Assembly (NCBI GenBank): GCA_017512885.1
Contig: JAFWEP010000004.1
Span: 117,433-181,432, forward strand
DNA from: Erysipelotrichaceae bacterium
GTDB lineage: Bacteria > Bacillota_I > Bacilli_A > Erysipelotrichales > Erysipelotrichaceae
Reading direction: 5' to 3'
Length of the DNA stretch: 64,000 bases
Within the stretch, counting starts at the first letter, position 1; every line of letters starts with the position of its first letter. The position numbers and the translations under genes were made by a program. Positions 31,499 to 40,560 of the stretch are shown piece by piece. Below the pieces are notes generated by a model. The model worked only from the letters and a program-made list of their open reading frames with translations. It searched no databases and had not been told where the DNA came from.

Positions 31499-32470
31499 AT
31501 GGCAAAACGATACAAAGTCTGTCTGGATATCGGTGGAACCAAGATCCTGGGCGTCATCTTCAATGAAAACAACGAGATCGTCTACCGTTTAAAGAAACGG
31601 ACCAAAGGCAGCGGCGAAGCCACCGAGAACGTTGAACAGGTCATCATCGATGTGGTCGCGGAGATGCTGAAGAAATCCGGGATCAGCCGCAAGGAACTGA
31701 TCGCGATCGCCGCCGGAGCACCCGGCGTCATCGATCAGGCCAACGGCATCGTGCTCTTCTCTCCCAACCTGCCCTGGCGGGATTACGATATCCGTACCCC
31801 GCTGGAGAAGAAGTTCGGTGTCCCCTTCTATATCGGCAACGACGTCAATGTCGGTGTCCTCGGTGAATACAAGTACGGAGCCGGCAAAGGCTATCAGAAC
31901 GTCGTGGCCTTTTTCGTCGGCACCGGCATGGGCGGAGGTCTGATCCTCGACGGCAAGCTCTACACCGGTTCTCATTTCAAGGGTGCGGAATTCGGTCACC
32001 TGATCCTCGATCCGGACGGACCGCTCTGCAACTGCGGCCAGAGAGGCTGTCTGGAAGCCTTCTCCAGCAAGCAGGGCATCACCAAATACATCCGTCAGCA
32101 GATCGGCAGAGGCCGTCCGACGATGATGGAAGACCATCTGGAAGGTGCTACCTTCCGCAGCAAATACCTCAAGAAAGCTTTAAAAGAAAAAGATCCGGTC
32201 GCCGTCGAAGCGGTCAACCGGGCCTGCCACTGGCTGGCGGTCGCTACCGGCAACATGATCAATACCTTCAGCCCGGATATCGTCATCTACGGCGGAGGCG
32301 TCATCGAAGCGACCGGCGATCTCTTCGTGAAGAAGATCCTCAAAGATGTCGACAGATACTGCATGCCTTCGATCCGCAATACGGTGGAACTGAAGAGCGC
32401 AGCCTTAGGCGATGATTCGATCATCTATGGTGCATTGTCGCTGATCGAAGAAACGAAACAGGAACAGTAA
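31499..32470 (+). CDS. ROK family sugar kinase (glucokinase-like)
   Basis: This is a 323-residue protein. The phosphate motif DIGGTKILG is at 9-17. The catalytic Asp is in IGNDVNVG. The sugar-binding segment is GAEFGHLILD, and the ROK zinc motif is CNCGQRGCLEAF near 180. There is no N-terminal HTH, so it is an enzyme, not a repressor. It phosphorylates glucose or a related hexose in the cytoplasm. The Shine-Dalgarno GGGGGAG is 6 nt ahead. It is monocistronic, with a terminator right after it. Confidence 0.88.
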   Translation: MAKRYKVCLDIGGTKILGVIFNENNEIVYRLKKRTKGSGEATENVEQVIIDVVAEMLKKSGISRKELIAIAAGAPGVIDQANGIVLFSPNLPWRDYDIRTPLEKKFGVPFYIGNDVNVGVLGEYKYGAGKGYQNVVAFFVGTGMGGGLILDGKLYTGSHFKGAEFGHLILDPDGPLCNCGQRGCLEAFSSKQGITKYIRQQIGRGRPTMMEDHLEGATFRSKYLKKALKEKDPVAVEAVNRACHWLAVATGNMINTFSPDIVIYGGGVIEATGDLFVKKILKDVDRYCMPSIRNTVELKSAALGDDSIIYGALSLIEETKQEQ

Positions 32471-32473
32471 TTT

Positions 32474-32497
32474 CAGGAGGCAGCTGCCTCCTGTTTT
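32474..32497 (+). terminator. Terminator of the ROK kinase gene
   Basis: A perfect 20-bp palindrome (CAGGAGGCAG/CTGCCTCCTG, 32474-32493) is followed by TTTT. Confidence 0.75.
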
Positions 32498-32613
32498 ACT
32501 GAATTCGAATACGGCGTATTAAATTTCAGTATAGACGCAAGGATCGGACCCATCTCCGTCGATGCTTCCGGGCTGAAACATGCGCTTACCGGAGTAGACC
32601 TCTGCAACATATG

Positions 32614-32655
32614 AAAAGATCCCCTTCCGTACAGAAACGGAACGGGGATCTTTTT
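32614..32655. terminator. Strong bidirectional terminator
   Basis: AAAAGATCCCCTTCCGT (32614-32630) pairs with ACGGAACGGGGATCTTTTT (32637-32655). T-tracts follow on both strands. It ends the aldo/keto reductase operon leftward. Confidence 0.9.
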
Positions 32656-32659
32656 CATT

Positions 32660-33625
32660 CTACCTTGCCCCTACGATCCGATGCGGTTCGTAGAGCTCTT
32701 CCAGATAGGTCACTTCTTCTTCCGTTAAGCTGAAGTCTACGGCTTTGGCGGCATCTTCGAGATACTTCACCTTCCCGGCTCCGACGATCGGAGAGGCAAC
32801 GCCCTTCGCAAAATGCCAGGCCAAGGCAATGACCGCCATCGGTACACCGTGTTTCTCCGCCAGTTCACTGACCCGGGCGATGATCTTCATGTCGTTCTCC
32901 TGAGCCTGATCATACTTGGCACGAAGGTTCGTATCGGTAGCCGAGCGCTTGGAATCGGAGAGCCATTCCTTATGGGTCAGGTGTCCTCCGGCCAGAGGAG
33001 AGTAAGGGATCAGGGAGACTCCGTACTGTTTGCAGACCGGGATCAGTTCCCGTTCATCCTCTCGGTACAGAAGATTGTAGTGGTCCTGCATGGTGCTGAA
33101 CTTCGTCCAGCCATGCTTTTCAGCGGTGATCTGCAGGTTGTGGAACTGGTAGCCGTACATCGCCGAAGCCCCGATCGCTCTCACCTTTCCGGCTTTCACC
33201 AGCTGATCCAGGGTCTCCATCACTTCTTCATCCGGAGTATCGTAATCATAGCGATGGATCTGGTAGAGATCGAGATAGTCCGTACCCAATCTCTGCAAAG
33301 TCCCTTCGATCTCCCGCAGGATCGCTTCTCTCTTCAGTTTGCCTTCGTTGAAGTAGACCTTGGAAGCGATGACCACATCTTCTCTCTTTACGCCCAGTTC
33401 CCGGAAGGCATGTCCCAGATACTCTTCACTGGTGCCGTGCGAGTAGGTATTGGCGGTATCGAAGAAGTTGATGCCGAGATCCAGAGCGGCCTTGACAACT
33501 TCGGTCGTTTCTTTCTGGGGCAGGGTCCAGAGATGGAAGTCTTCCGAGGCTTCGCCGAAAGACATGCAGCCCACACAGATGCGGGAGACCTTGATGCCGG
33601 TATTGCCTAATTCGGTGTATTTCAT
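32660..33625 (-). CDS. Aldo/keto reductase
   Basis: This is a 321-residue protein. It has the catalytic tetrad of the AKR TIM barrel: Asp in FFDTANTY, Tyr of the same segment, Lys in VIASKVYF and His in YQIHRYD. The NADPH-binding end includes the SPIVGAGKVKYLEDA segment. It is closest to the YajO/AKR11-like group. It starts 1 nt after the carboxymuconolactone-decarboxylase gene, so both enzymes probably act on related small carbonyl compounds. The physiological substrate is unknown. Confidence 0.88.
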   Translation of the reverse strand: MKYTELGNTGIKVSRICVGCMSFGEASEDFHLWTLPQKETTEVVKAALDLGINFFDTANTYSHGTSEEYLGHAFRELGVKREDVVIASKVYFNEGKLKREAILREIEGTLQRLGTDYLDLYQIHRYDYDTPDEEVMETLDQLVKAGKVRAIGASAMYGYQFHNLQITAEKHGWTKFSTMQDHYNLLYREDERELIPVCKQYGVSLIPYSPLAGGHLTHKEWLSDSKRSATDTNLRAKYDQAQENDMKIIARVSELAEKHGVPMAVIALAWHFAKGVASPIVGAGKVKYLEDAAKAVDFSLTEEEVTYLEELYEPHRIVGAR

Positions 33626-33626
33626 C

Positions 33627-34379
33627 TTATTCTGCTGCCTTTCTTATCGCATTCATCGCATTCAGGGAACGCGGATAACCGATATAGGGCACCATCTGGG
33701 AGACCACTTCGATCAGAAAGGCTTTGTCGTTGCCGACGTTCATGTTGCCTTTCGCATGAGCGATCAGCTGCGGCTCACAGCCGCCCTGCGCGGCGATATA
33801 GCAGAAAGTGATCATCTCTCTCTGTTTCAGATCGAGGCCTTTGCGGGTATACCAGTCTCCGAAGCAGTGGGCAGCCAGCCAGTAATTGATGTGCGGTGCA
33901 TCTTCCGGTCCGGACTTCCAGAAGTCCTTCATCCCTTCTCCGAAGATCTCGACCTGGCACTCCGTACCGGCTTCTCTCCGGGTCTCCATGGTAGTCGTAG
34001 CCTGACCTTCTAACGGCAGGGTGATGCCTTCTTCGGTGAAGATCTCGTTGACGGCCTTTAAGAAGGGGAAGACCCTTCCGATGCCTAAGTAAGCCGTAGC
34101 CTGGTAGACGGTCTCTTTGACTTCCACCGGGGTGACGCCCATATGCAGAGCAGCCGGCACCATGACTTTGAATTCTTCCAGACCCTGACAGCCTAAGAGG
34201 GTGGCCAGGATGGCCAGGAAGCGGGTCTTCTCATCGAGGAGCTTTCCCTGCTCGATGACCTCGTCAAAGGCGAAATTCATGAAGCGTTCAACGAATTCCG
34301 GATCCGTTGACTGCAGCTGCGGGGTCTTGCCCGGAAGCATCTTCTCGTGGTATTTCTTTGCGTTGTCAGTAACTGCCAT
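33627..34379 (-). CDS. Carboxymuconolactone decarboxylase family protein (two CMD domains)
   Basis: This is a 250-residue protein. The first CMD/AhpD-like unit is at about 40-120 (LDEKTRFLAILATLLGCQGLEEFKVMV and VKETVYQATAYLGIGRVFPFL). The second is at about 170-245 (LDLKQREMITFCYIAAQGGCEPQLIAHAKGNMNVG). The AhpD CxxC pair is not complete; single cysteines remain in each domain. GAAGGAGGAG stands before the ATG, and a minus-strand TATAAT at 34421-34426 is a likely -10. It forms an operon with the aldo/keto reductase. Confidence 0.82.
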   Translation of the reverse strand: MAVTDNAKKYHEKMLPGKTPQLQSTDPEFVERFMNFAFDEVIEQGKLLDEKTRFLAILATLLGCQGLEEFKVMVPAALHMGVTPVEVKETVYQATAYLGIGRVFPFLKAVNEIFTEEGITLPLEGQATTTMETRREAGTECQVEIFGEGMKDFWKSGPEDAPHINYWLAAHCFGDWYTRKGLDLKQREMITFCYIAAQGGCEPQLIAHAKGNMNVGNDKAFLIEVVSQMVPYIGYPRSLNAMNAIRKAAE

Positions 34380-34420
34380 AACTCCTCCTTCGTACTGTGC
34401 TGTATCATATTTCCTGTTTC

Positions 34421-34426
34421 ATTATA
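34421..34426 (-). promoter_or_regulatory. -10 box of the CMD/AKR operon
   Basis: TATAAT on the minus strand, 41 nt ahead of the ATG at 34379. No clear -35. Confidence 0.4.
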
Positions 34427-34513
34427 TCGCAGAACATTGAGGCCAGAGATTTCCTCCCGGCCTGAGACCCGGCAGAAGACAGAAAGGAAACGATCCTCTG
34501 CCGGAAGTATGAA

Positions 34514-35821
34514 CTAATAGATGAAGGATCCCACGACCATGCAGACGATGGAAGCCATGATCGGAAGCAGGACCGACATCTGGAACAGCGGCCAGTAAGC
34601 GGTCTTATGGCTCTCCTTGGCCTTCTTGATGGCGAAGACGACCGTACCGTTGTGCGGGACCGAATCGAAAGCCGTAGCAGAAACGACCATCGTACGGGCA
34701 GCCATCTCCGGATTGAGACCCATTGCCGTATAGATCGGGCCCAGGATCGGAGCGACGATGCCGGCAGCTCCGGAAGCTGTACCGGTGATGCTGCACATGA
34801 CGTTCGTCGCCAGCGCCAGCGAGACCAGCGGCGGACCCGGGATGCGGGGGATCAGATCAACGATCGTCTGGAAAGCCGGGGAAGCCTGGATGACATAACC
34901 GAAGCCTACGATCGCACAGGTCAGCGCGATCAGGGATACGGAACTCTCAGCAGATTCTCCGATATACCCGACGACCTTCCTGAAACCCAGTTCTTTGTAG
35001 CTGAGCAGCCAGGCAGCTGCACAGCCGATCAGCATGGCTTCTTCGATCTCAAAGACGTTCTTGCCGCCCCACTGAACATTGACGCAGAAGACGGTCAGGA
35101 CCAGCGGCAGGGCAGAGGTCAGCAGGCTCGGAAGTTCTCTCTCTTCCCTTTCTTCCTGTTCTTCCTGATAGTCAGACGCAAAGTGTTCGTCGTTCCGGCG
35201 GCACTTATTGACGATCGCCTGGAACCAGAGGCAGCCAACGATGACCGTGAAGATCACCGCACACATGCCCGGAATGAATCCTGCAGAAGGTGCTACGCCC
35301 AACGAACCGGTGACGATGTTGTTCAGGATCGAGGGAGTGCCGGGAGCGAAATTTGCGAAGGTCCCGGTGCCCAGAAAATACATAGCCGGCATCAGGCGTT
35401 TCGGAACGTCCAGATCCTTAAATACTTCGGTCATGATCGGCCAGAAGATGAAGATCGCTACGAAACCGTTCAGGCCGCAGTAGACCAGGATGCCCATAGC
35501 GATCGGCAGGGCGATCAGGGAAAACTTCCTTCCTGCGAACTGCATGATCGTTTTGGCAACTTTCTCAGCAACTCCGGTCACTTCCAGCAGTTTTCCGTAG
35601 AAGGTCCCGATAAAGAACATCAGGAACCAGCTCTGCATGAACGATACAAATCCTGACATGTATGCCGTTTTGAGCGTACTGTAGACATCCATGCCGGAGA
35701 ATACCGTAACGACCAATGAGCTTACGATACCGCAGATAAAGATATTGACTCCCTTCATACAGAGAATGACGAGAACTGCCAGCGAAAGCAGCAGTCCGAT
35801 AACGCTTAATGCCTGTGTCAT
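34514..35821 (-). CDS. GntP family permease
   Basis: This is a 435-residue protein with about 12 membrane segments. NGFVAIFIFWPI, LGTGTFANFAPGTPSILNN and the C-terminal GTASGAAGIVAPILGP with SATAFDSVPHNG are typical of GntP gluconate:H+ symporters and relatives. A charged cytoplasmic loop (YQEEQEEREERELP) sits mid-protein. It lies 51 nt downstream of a beta-lactamase-like hydrolase, so it may import a compound linked to that enzyme. An imperfect hairpin (about 34471-34507) follows the stop, without a T-tract. Confidence 0.85.
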   Translation of the reverse strand: MTQALSVIGLLLSLAVLVILCMKGVNIFICGIVSSLVVTVFSGMDVYSTLKTAYMSGFVSFMQSWFLMFFIGTFYGKLLEVTGVAEKVAKTIMQFAGRKFSLIALPIAMGILVYCGLNGFVAIFIFWPIMTEVFKDLDVPKRLMPAMYFLGTGTFANFAPGTPSILNNIVTGSLGVAPSAGFIPGMCAVIFTVIVGCLWFQAIVNKCRRNDEHFASDYQEEQEEREERELPSLLTSALPLVLTVFCVNVQWGGKNVFEIEEAMLIGCAAAWLLSYKELGFRKVVGYIGESAESSVSLIALTCAIVGFGYVIQASPAFQTIVDLIPRIPGPPLVSLALATNVMCSITGTASGAAGIVAPILGPIYTAMGLNPEMAARTMVVSATAFDSVPHNGTVVFAIKKAKESHKTAYWPLFQMSVLLPIMASIVCMVVGSFIY

Positions 35822-35872
35822 ATTGTCTCCTTTACCGGCCGGGATCTCCTGGCCGGTCTATCTTTTCTTTGA

Positions 35873-37162
35873 TCAGAGGCCGCGGTCGGCTTCTGCGCGC
35901 TGCTTGTTCAGCTCATCCGGATCGACTTCGATCAGAGGCAGATCATGGACAGCTCTTTCCAGGTTCCGGAAGACCGAAACGCAGGCAGGATGAGCAGACG
36001 GTGAATTCGCCATCATCGCAACGATCGCCAGTCCGTTTTCGATATCGGCCGTGAAGTAGGTATCCGCACCGCCGAACCAGGCCAGGGCATTCTTCCCTCT
36101 GCCATCCAGTGTTTCTTTTTCGTTGACCAGGAAACCCAGACCCCACTTCATCGGCTGCTGACCGTAGAAGAAGTCCGGTTCCGATTCAAAGGTATTGAAC
36201 AGTTTCTTATCGGTGACCCAGTGAGCGATCAGATCGCCGATCTGGTTCTTGCGCATCTCTTCGACAGACTCCTCGGAAAGGATCCTGACCCCGTTCAGGC
36301 CTACGCCCTTGTTGAGGAAGACAGCCAGGAACTTCGCATAGTCGGAAGCGGAAGAGAAGACGCAGTTAGTAGCGTCACGGCCGCCGTAGGAACGCCAGTA
36401 TTCCGGCTTACCGAACCAGGAAGCCTTGAAACCGCAGACCGTATTGGAACGCAGGGTATTGTCAGCCTGACGGATATGGATCTGCGCTACGCGCGGAGCG
36501 ATATCCGGATCGGAATAGGGCAGGCAGGTCGTGGAGGTCAGTTCCAGCGGCTTGAAGAAGACGTCTTCAAGGTAATGGGCCCAGTCACGGCCGTTTCCAT
36601 CGACCGCCAGGACGATCTCCGCCAGGATGTTCCAGCCGGCATTGTAAGCCCAGTCCGTACCGGGATCGAAGGACAGCGGGGCATGCCACTGGCAGGGCTC
36701 GGCAAAGACGATGCTGAAGCGGGATTCATATTTGAAACGCTTTGTATCGTAAGCTGCCTGAGTCGCAACACCGGAGGTGCAGTTCAGCAGACTGCGGATC
36801 GTTAAGGGCGTTTTCGCCGGACGCAGGACAGGCATGTCGTTCTCTTCGTCCCAGTGATCGATGACCAGCGGTTTCTTATAGGCATCGAGATAATCTCCTG
36901 CTTCCTTGTCGAGATCGATCTTTCCCTGTTCGACCATACGCATGACAGCCGCATTGCAGTAAGCCTTGGACATGGACATCAGCTGGTAGACCGTTTCATC
37001 GGTAGCTGCCGTACCCAGTGCCATATCGGCATAGCCGCAGGCGTCATTGAAGAGCACTTTCCCGTCCTTGTTCAGGACATAAGCGGAATAACCGGCAACG
37101 ACTTTGGCATCGATCAGTTTTCTGACGTACTCTCTGTACTGTTTGGTGATCTCTTTGTTCAT
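35873..37162 (-). CDS. Serine hydrolase (beta-lactamase / class C penicillin-binding fold)
   Basis: This is a 429-residue protein. The SxxK motif is SMSK (Ser63-Lys66), and the second motif region is WAYNAGWNIL, where Tyr-Asn-Ala replaces YxN. There is no signal peptide, so it acts in the cytoplasm, like EstB-type esterases and D-aminoacylase-like hydrolases rather than cell-wall enzymes. GGAGAAAATC precedes the ATG. It is in line with the GntP permease downstream and an MFS remnant upstream, as if one catabolic operon lost its original transporter. Confidence 0.85.
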   Translation of the reverse strand: MNKEITKQYREYVRKLIDAKVVAGYSAYVLNKDGKVLFNDACGYADMALGTAATDETVYQLMSMSKAYCNAAVMRMVEQGKIDLDKEAGDYLDAYKKPLVIDHWDEENDMPVLRPAKTPLTIRSLLNCTSGVATQAAYDTKRFKYESRFSIVFAEPCQWHAPLSFDPGTDWAYNAGWNILAEIVLAVDGNGRDWAHYLEDVFFKPLELTSTTCLPYSDPDIAPRVAQIHIRQADNTLRSNTVCGFKASWFGKPEYWRSYGGRDATNCVFSSASDYAKFLAVFLNKGVGLNGVRILSEESVEEMRKNQIGDLIAHWVTDKKLFNTFESEPDFFYGQQPMKWGLGFLVNEKETLDGRGKNALAWFGGADTYFTADIENGLAIVAMMANSPSAHPACVSVFRNLERAVHDLPLIEVDPDELNKQRAEADRGL

Positions 37163-37173
37163 GATTTTCTCCT

Positions 37174-37517
37174 TTACTTCTTTTTCGCCTTTTCCAGCGA
37201 ACCTTTGGCAACGAGCATCAGCACAGCCATGATGATCCAGACCAGGGCGCAGCCCAGAACAGCGGAATCGATATCACAGGCCCGGTGGAAGATCGCATCA
37301 CTGATGTTGATGAAATAGGCAGAGATATAGACCCCCAGCATGTTGGCACATACGATCAGGGTAGAAGTGAAAGCCATACGGGAAGGGGACCGGCGATGAT
37401 GCTCCAGGCGAAGCAGAAGGTGTTGGCATAACCCAGGAAGGCTGCCTGCTTGCTTTCTTCGATGGCTCCGGTGACGAAGGCATTCCGCGGACCGAGGAGA
37501 CCGACACCGACACCCAT
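37174..37517 (-). pseudogene. Remnant of an MFS transporter (C-terminal part, frameshifted)
   Basis: From 37517 the reading MGVGVGLLGPRNAFVTG...FCFAWSIIAGP is MFS-like. It then runs out of frame near 37380-37395, and the continuation SRMAFTSTLIVCANMLG...AKKK is found in another frame down to 37174. The two N-terminal thirds of a normal MFS protein are missing altogether, and the regulatory region of the lysR gene begins directly upstream. It is therefore a truncated, frameshifted pseudogene, 11 nt before the serine hydrolase. Confidence 0.75.
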
Positions 37518-37563
37518 TTTTCACGGTCTCTGACATAGGCAGCTCCCTCCTGAACAAGATCTC

Positions 37564-37577
37564 CTTAAGCGCTTAAG
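37564..37577. promoter_or_regulatory. 14-bp perfect palindrome between lysR and the MFS remnant
   Basis: CTTAAGCGCTTAAG lies in the divergent region. It is a plausible operator for the adjacent LysR regulator or a leftover site of the lost transporter promoter. Confidence 0.45.
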
Positions 37578-37609
37578 TTCTTATCTGGTTTCATAATAAC
37601 CGAGGAATA

Positions 37610-37658
37610 TTGTCCGCTGGTTCTTACTTCGCTATAATGGTGGTAACCAAAAGGTTAC
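37610..37658 (+). promoter_or_regulatory. lysR promoter and leader hairpin
   Basis: TTGTCC (37610-37615) and TATAAT (37633-37638) are 17 nt apart. The short leader contains GTAACC-AAAA-GGTTAC (37643-37658), which ends 4 nt before the ATG at 37663. It could be an autoregulatory site or a translation-modulating hairpin. Confidence 0.65.
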
Positions 37659-37662
37659 TACC

Positions 37663-38562
37663 ATGGACAACCAGAAACTGAAATATTTCCTGTCTGTCGC
37701 TGATACCGGCAGCTTCACCAAAGCAGCCCGCAGGAACTACATCTCCCATAATGCGATCATGAAGCACATCAACAGTCTGGAACAGGAACTGGGTGTGCCG
37801 CTTTTTGAGCGGAGCCGCTCCGGTGTATCTCTGAACAAAGCCGGCGAGGTCTTTTATCAGGGTGCCAGAAGACTTCTTGCCCTGGAGAACGAAGTCATCG
37901 ATCAGACCCGTTCGGCCTACCACGACTACCGGACCACGATCCGTATCGGTTCTTCGCCCTTACGACCCCACAACATGGTCTTCGATCTCTGGAAAAGCAT
38001 CTCTTTCCTGCACCCTCACCTGCGCTTCCGGGTCGTCTCCATGTCTGATCCTTCCGGCGCTTACTACGGCAGCCACGAATTCTTCGATCAGCTGGGAGAG
38101 GACTATGATGTTGTTTCCTGCGTCTATTCCTCCAATCTTTGGCATGGACGCTGTCAGGCCCTGAAGATCTCCGATCTGCCTCTGATGATCGGTGTACCGT
38201 TCACACATCCGCTGGCCCACAAAACGAAACTGAAAGTCGATGATCTGGAAGGAAACACTCTGTATCTCGCTCCTCGCGGCAATACAGAACCGGTCGATCG
38301 GATGCGCAGCATGCTGGAGAAGGAACATCCTTCGGTGATCCTGCGGAAAGACCTGACCAGTCTCGATACCTTCAATCATTGCGCCGAAAACAACTTCCTG
38401 ATGGTCTCCTTCGAAACATGGAGGAACGTCCACCCTTCTTTCCTGCTGAAAGAAGTCGACTGGGATTACACCCTTCCCTTCGGGATCATCTATGCCAACG
38501 ATCCTACTCCCGCCGTCAGAGAATTCATCGAGATCATGCGCACCGTGATCAGCACAGAATGA
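37663..38562 (+). CDS. LysR family transcriptional regulator
   Basis: This is a 299-residue protein. The N-terminal winged HTH covers 1-60 (FLSVADTGSFTKAARRNYIS, then SLEQELGVPLFERSRSG). The effector-binding domain spans about 90-295. It is transcribed divergently from the MFS remnant, serine hydrolase and GntP genes, which it may control. The leader hairpin and the 14-bp palindrome upstream are candidate binding sites. The inducer is unknown. Confidence 0.88.
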   Translation: MDNQKLKYFLSVADTGSFTKAARRNYISHNAIMKHINSLEQELGVPLFERSRSGVSLNKAGEVFYQGARRLLALENEVIDQTRSAYHDYRTTIRIGSSPLRPHNMVFDLWKSISFLHPHLRFRVVSMSDPSGAYYGSHEFFDQLGEDYDVVSCVYSSNLWHGRCQALKISDLPLMIGVPFTHPLAHKTKLKVDDLEGNTLYLAPRGNTEPVDRMRSMLEKEHPSVILRKDLTSLDTFNHCAENNFLMVSFETWRNVHPSFLLKEVDWDYTLPFGIIYANDPTPAVREFIEIMRTVISTE

Positions 38563-38564
38563 TC

Positions 38565-38570
38565 TATAAT
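38565..38570 (+). promoter_or_regulatory. -10 box 6 nt before a GNAT start codon
   Basis: TATAAT followed by ACAGTT and then ATG at 38577. No Shine-Dalgarno is present. The transcription start is expected at or next to the A of the ATG. Confidence 0.55.
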
Positions 38571-38576
38571 ACAGTT

Positions 38577-39128
38577 ATGAACATCCGTACCGCCGACATC
38601 GAAGATGCTGCTGCTCTGCTGCAGATCTATAAGCCCTATATCGAAGAAACAGCGATCACCTTTGAGACGGAAGTCCCCTCTCTGGAGGACTTCACCCAGA
38701 GGATCGCAAAGACCCTGCAGCGTTATCCCTGGATCGTCATCGAAGAAGAGGGAAAGATCCTGGGCTATGCCTATACCTCTGCTTTCAAAGGAAGGGCTGC
38801 CTATGACTGGTCGGCAGAGACTTCGATCTATGTGGCCATGGATCAGAAAGGAAAAGGTCTCGGCCGGAAGCTTTACGAAGAACTGGAGAAGGTCTCGAAA
38901 AGACAGGGCATCGAGAACCTCTATGCCTGCATCGCTTACCCGATCGGGGAGGATCCTTATCTTGATACTTCTTCCGTCTCCTTCCACGAACATCTCGGTT
39001 TCGCAAAGAAAGCACACTTCGAAAAGTGTGCCTATAAGTTCAGCAGATGGTATGACATGGTCTGGTACGGGATCGATCTCGGAGATCACGAAATACCGCA
39101 GCCTTTTGTCCCTTTTCCGGAACTGTGA
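38577..39128 (+). CDS. GNAT N-acetyltransferase (PAT/phosphinothricin-acetyltransferase-like)
   Basis: This is a 183-residue protein. The start at 38577 (MNIRTADIEDAAALLQIY) fits the family, and a longer frame would run into lysR. IEETAITFETEVPS and SIYVAMDQKGKGLGRKLYEEL (acetyl-CoA loop Q/R-x-x-G-x-G/A) match PAT-type acetyltransferases, with FHEHLGFAKKAHF near the end. It probably acetylates an amino-acid analogue or similar amine. A consensus -10 box is 6 nt before the ATG, without a ribosome binding site. Confidence 0.88.
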   Translation: MNIRTADIEDAAALLQIYKPYIEETAITFETEVPSLEDFTQRIAKTLQRYPWIVIEEEGKILGYAYTSAFKGRAAYDWSAETSIYVAMDQKGKGLGRKLYEELEKVSKRQGIENLYACIAYPIGEDPYLDTSSVSFHEHLGFAKKAHFEKCAYKFSRWYDMVWYGIDLGDHEIPQPFVPFPEL

Positions 39129-39143
39129 AAACAGTTCTTTTTT
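39120..39143 (+). terminator. Terminator of the GNAT gene
   Basis: GAACTGT-GAAA-ACAGTTC (39120-39137) is followed by TTTTTT. The next promoter starts within about 20 nt. Confidence 0.88.
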
Positions 39144-39158
39144 GTGCCGTTTTTCCGC

Positions 39159-39164
39159 TACAAT
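39159..39164 (+). promoter_or_regulatory. -10 box 6 nt before the L,D-transpeptidase start codon
   Basis: TACAAT then AGGGCT then ATG at 39171. AGGG is too close to serve as a ribosome binding site, so a leaderless start is likely. Confidence 0.5.
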
Positions 39165-39170
39165 AGGGCT

Positions 39171-40472
39171 ATGAAAAAATTCTTCGGTCTCTTGATCACA
39201 CTGGTATTCCTGGGTCTCCTGTACTTTGCCGGAATGACCTTTTTCCGTACGCATTTCCTGCCCCGTACGAAGATCAACGATGTCTCCGTAGCCTTCCGCA
39301 GCGCGGATACCGCTTCGGAAAGGATCTCCTCTGCACCTGTCGTCATCACCCTGAAGGAAAGGGCCAAAGACGGCAGCGAAGCCGAAGAAACGATCACCCT
39401 GGAACCGGAAGCGAACACTTCCTTCCGTTATGACTGCAGCGATCTTCTGACGCAGCAGGATCCGAAGATGTGGCTGCCTTCCTTCTTCCGGGAGAAGACC
39501 TATACCTGCAACAAGATCTACGGCTCCTACGATCTGGCTGCCTTGAAGCGCTCCGTTCATGCCCTGAACTGTCTGCAGAGCGCCAATGCAGAGGCCCCGA
39601 AGGATGCCTATCTGGCCTTGGAAGGTCAGGAGCTCTTCTTACGCGAAGCCACGGCCGGGAACCTGCTCAAGGAGGATGTCCTCACCGAAGCAGTGAAGAC
39701 CTTTGCCTCCGCTTACCTGAACGGTTCCGGCGAGGATGCTCTGGACCTTACGCCTTACTATGAGAAAGCGGCGGTGCAGGCAGACGATCCGGCGCTGCAG
39801 CAGCAGTTTCAGGATATGCAGGGCCTCTTAGGCAAGAAGATCCAGCTCAATATCTCCGACAGTCTGCGTCAGGACCTGCAGAAGGATGTCTTCTTCGACT
39901 GGCTCTTATTTGCCGACAATGCCTTCACCGTCAATGAAGAGAAGGTACAGGAATACGCCCGCAGCATTGCTGACAAATACAGCGTCTCCGACTACGAATA
40001 CATCAGCTCTTCCGGCCTCACCAAGCGCCTGAGCGAAGCGGTGCTCGCCACAGAGGACACCCTGGTCGATGCCCCCTGGGTCTATGAATCCCGCAAGAAG
40101 GTCGAAGTCTCGATTTCCCAGCAGACCCTCTGGTACTACGAGAACGATGAAGTCGTCTTCTCTTCTCCGATCGTCAGCGGCGATGTGCCGACCGGCTGCA
40201 GTACCCCGACCGGTACCTACTATGTCCAGCGCAAGGTCTCGCCCAATACGCTGCGGGGCAGTGATTATGTCGAATATGTCGGTTACTGGATCGGCTGGGA
40301 TAATGCCGGGGGGCATCTCCTGGGCTTCCACGATGCCAGCTGGCGCAGCGAATTCGGCGGTGACATCTATTTAATAGACGGTTCCCACGGCTGCATCAAT
40401 ATGCCTACCGACAAAGCCGGACAGCTTTACGCTGCGGTAGAGATCGGCACTCCGGTCTATATCTATAACTAA
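39171..40472 (+). CDS. Membrane-anchored L,D-transpeptidase (YkuD)
   Basis: This is a 433-residue protein. An N-terminal membrane anchor (FFGLLITLVFLGLLYFAGM) is followed by a long helical extracellular region (about 40-310) like the PG_binding_4 unit that precedes YkuD domains. The YkuD catalytic domain is C-terminal: VEVSISQQTLWYYENDEVV and STPTGTYYV, with the active site H-x(14-17)-SHGCINM (Cys408). It should form 3-3 or lipoprotein cross-links in peptidoglycan, or L,D-carboxypeptidase products. The length agrees with Firmicutes homologues. Confidence 0.9.
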   Translation: MKKFFGLLITLVFLGLLYFAGMTFFRTHFLPRTKINDVSVAFRSADTASERISSAPVVITLKERAKDGSEAEETITLEPEANTSFRYDCSDLLTQQDPKMWLPSFFREKTYTCNKIYGSYDLAALKRSVHALNCLQSANAEAPKDAYLALEGQELFLREATAGNLLKEDVLTEAVKTFASAYLNGSGEDALDLTPYYEKAAVQADDPALQQQFQDMQGLLGKKIQLNISDSLRQDLQKDVFFDWLLFADNAFTVNEEKVQEYARSIADKYSVSDYEYISSSGLTKRLSEAVLATEDTLVDAPWVYESRKKVEVSISQQTLWYYENDEVVFSSPIVSGDVPTGCSTPTGTYYVQRKVSPNTLRGSDYVEYVGYWIGWDNAGGHLLGFHDASWRSEFGGDIYLIDGSHGCINMPTDKAGQLYAAVEIGTPVYIYN

Positions 40473-40560
40473 GTTACATTCGCCTGCTTTTCGCGATACA
40501 ATGAGATAAACGAAAGAACTCTGCCTTTGACAGATCCTTTTTGCGTAATGGGGTATCGAT

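Noticed and set aside
32501..32614. A 37-codon plus-strand fragment after the ROK kinase terminator
   Set aside because: It reads smoothly and may be a gene remnant, but there is no start codon, no ribosome binding site and no recognisable family.
34607..35656. Plus-strand frame of about 350 codons across the GntP gene
   Set aside because: Antisense shadow. The minus-strand frame encodes a 12-TM permease with family motifs.
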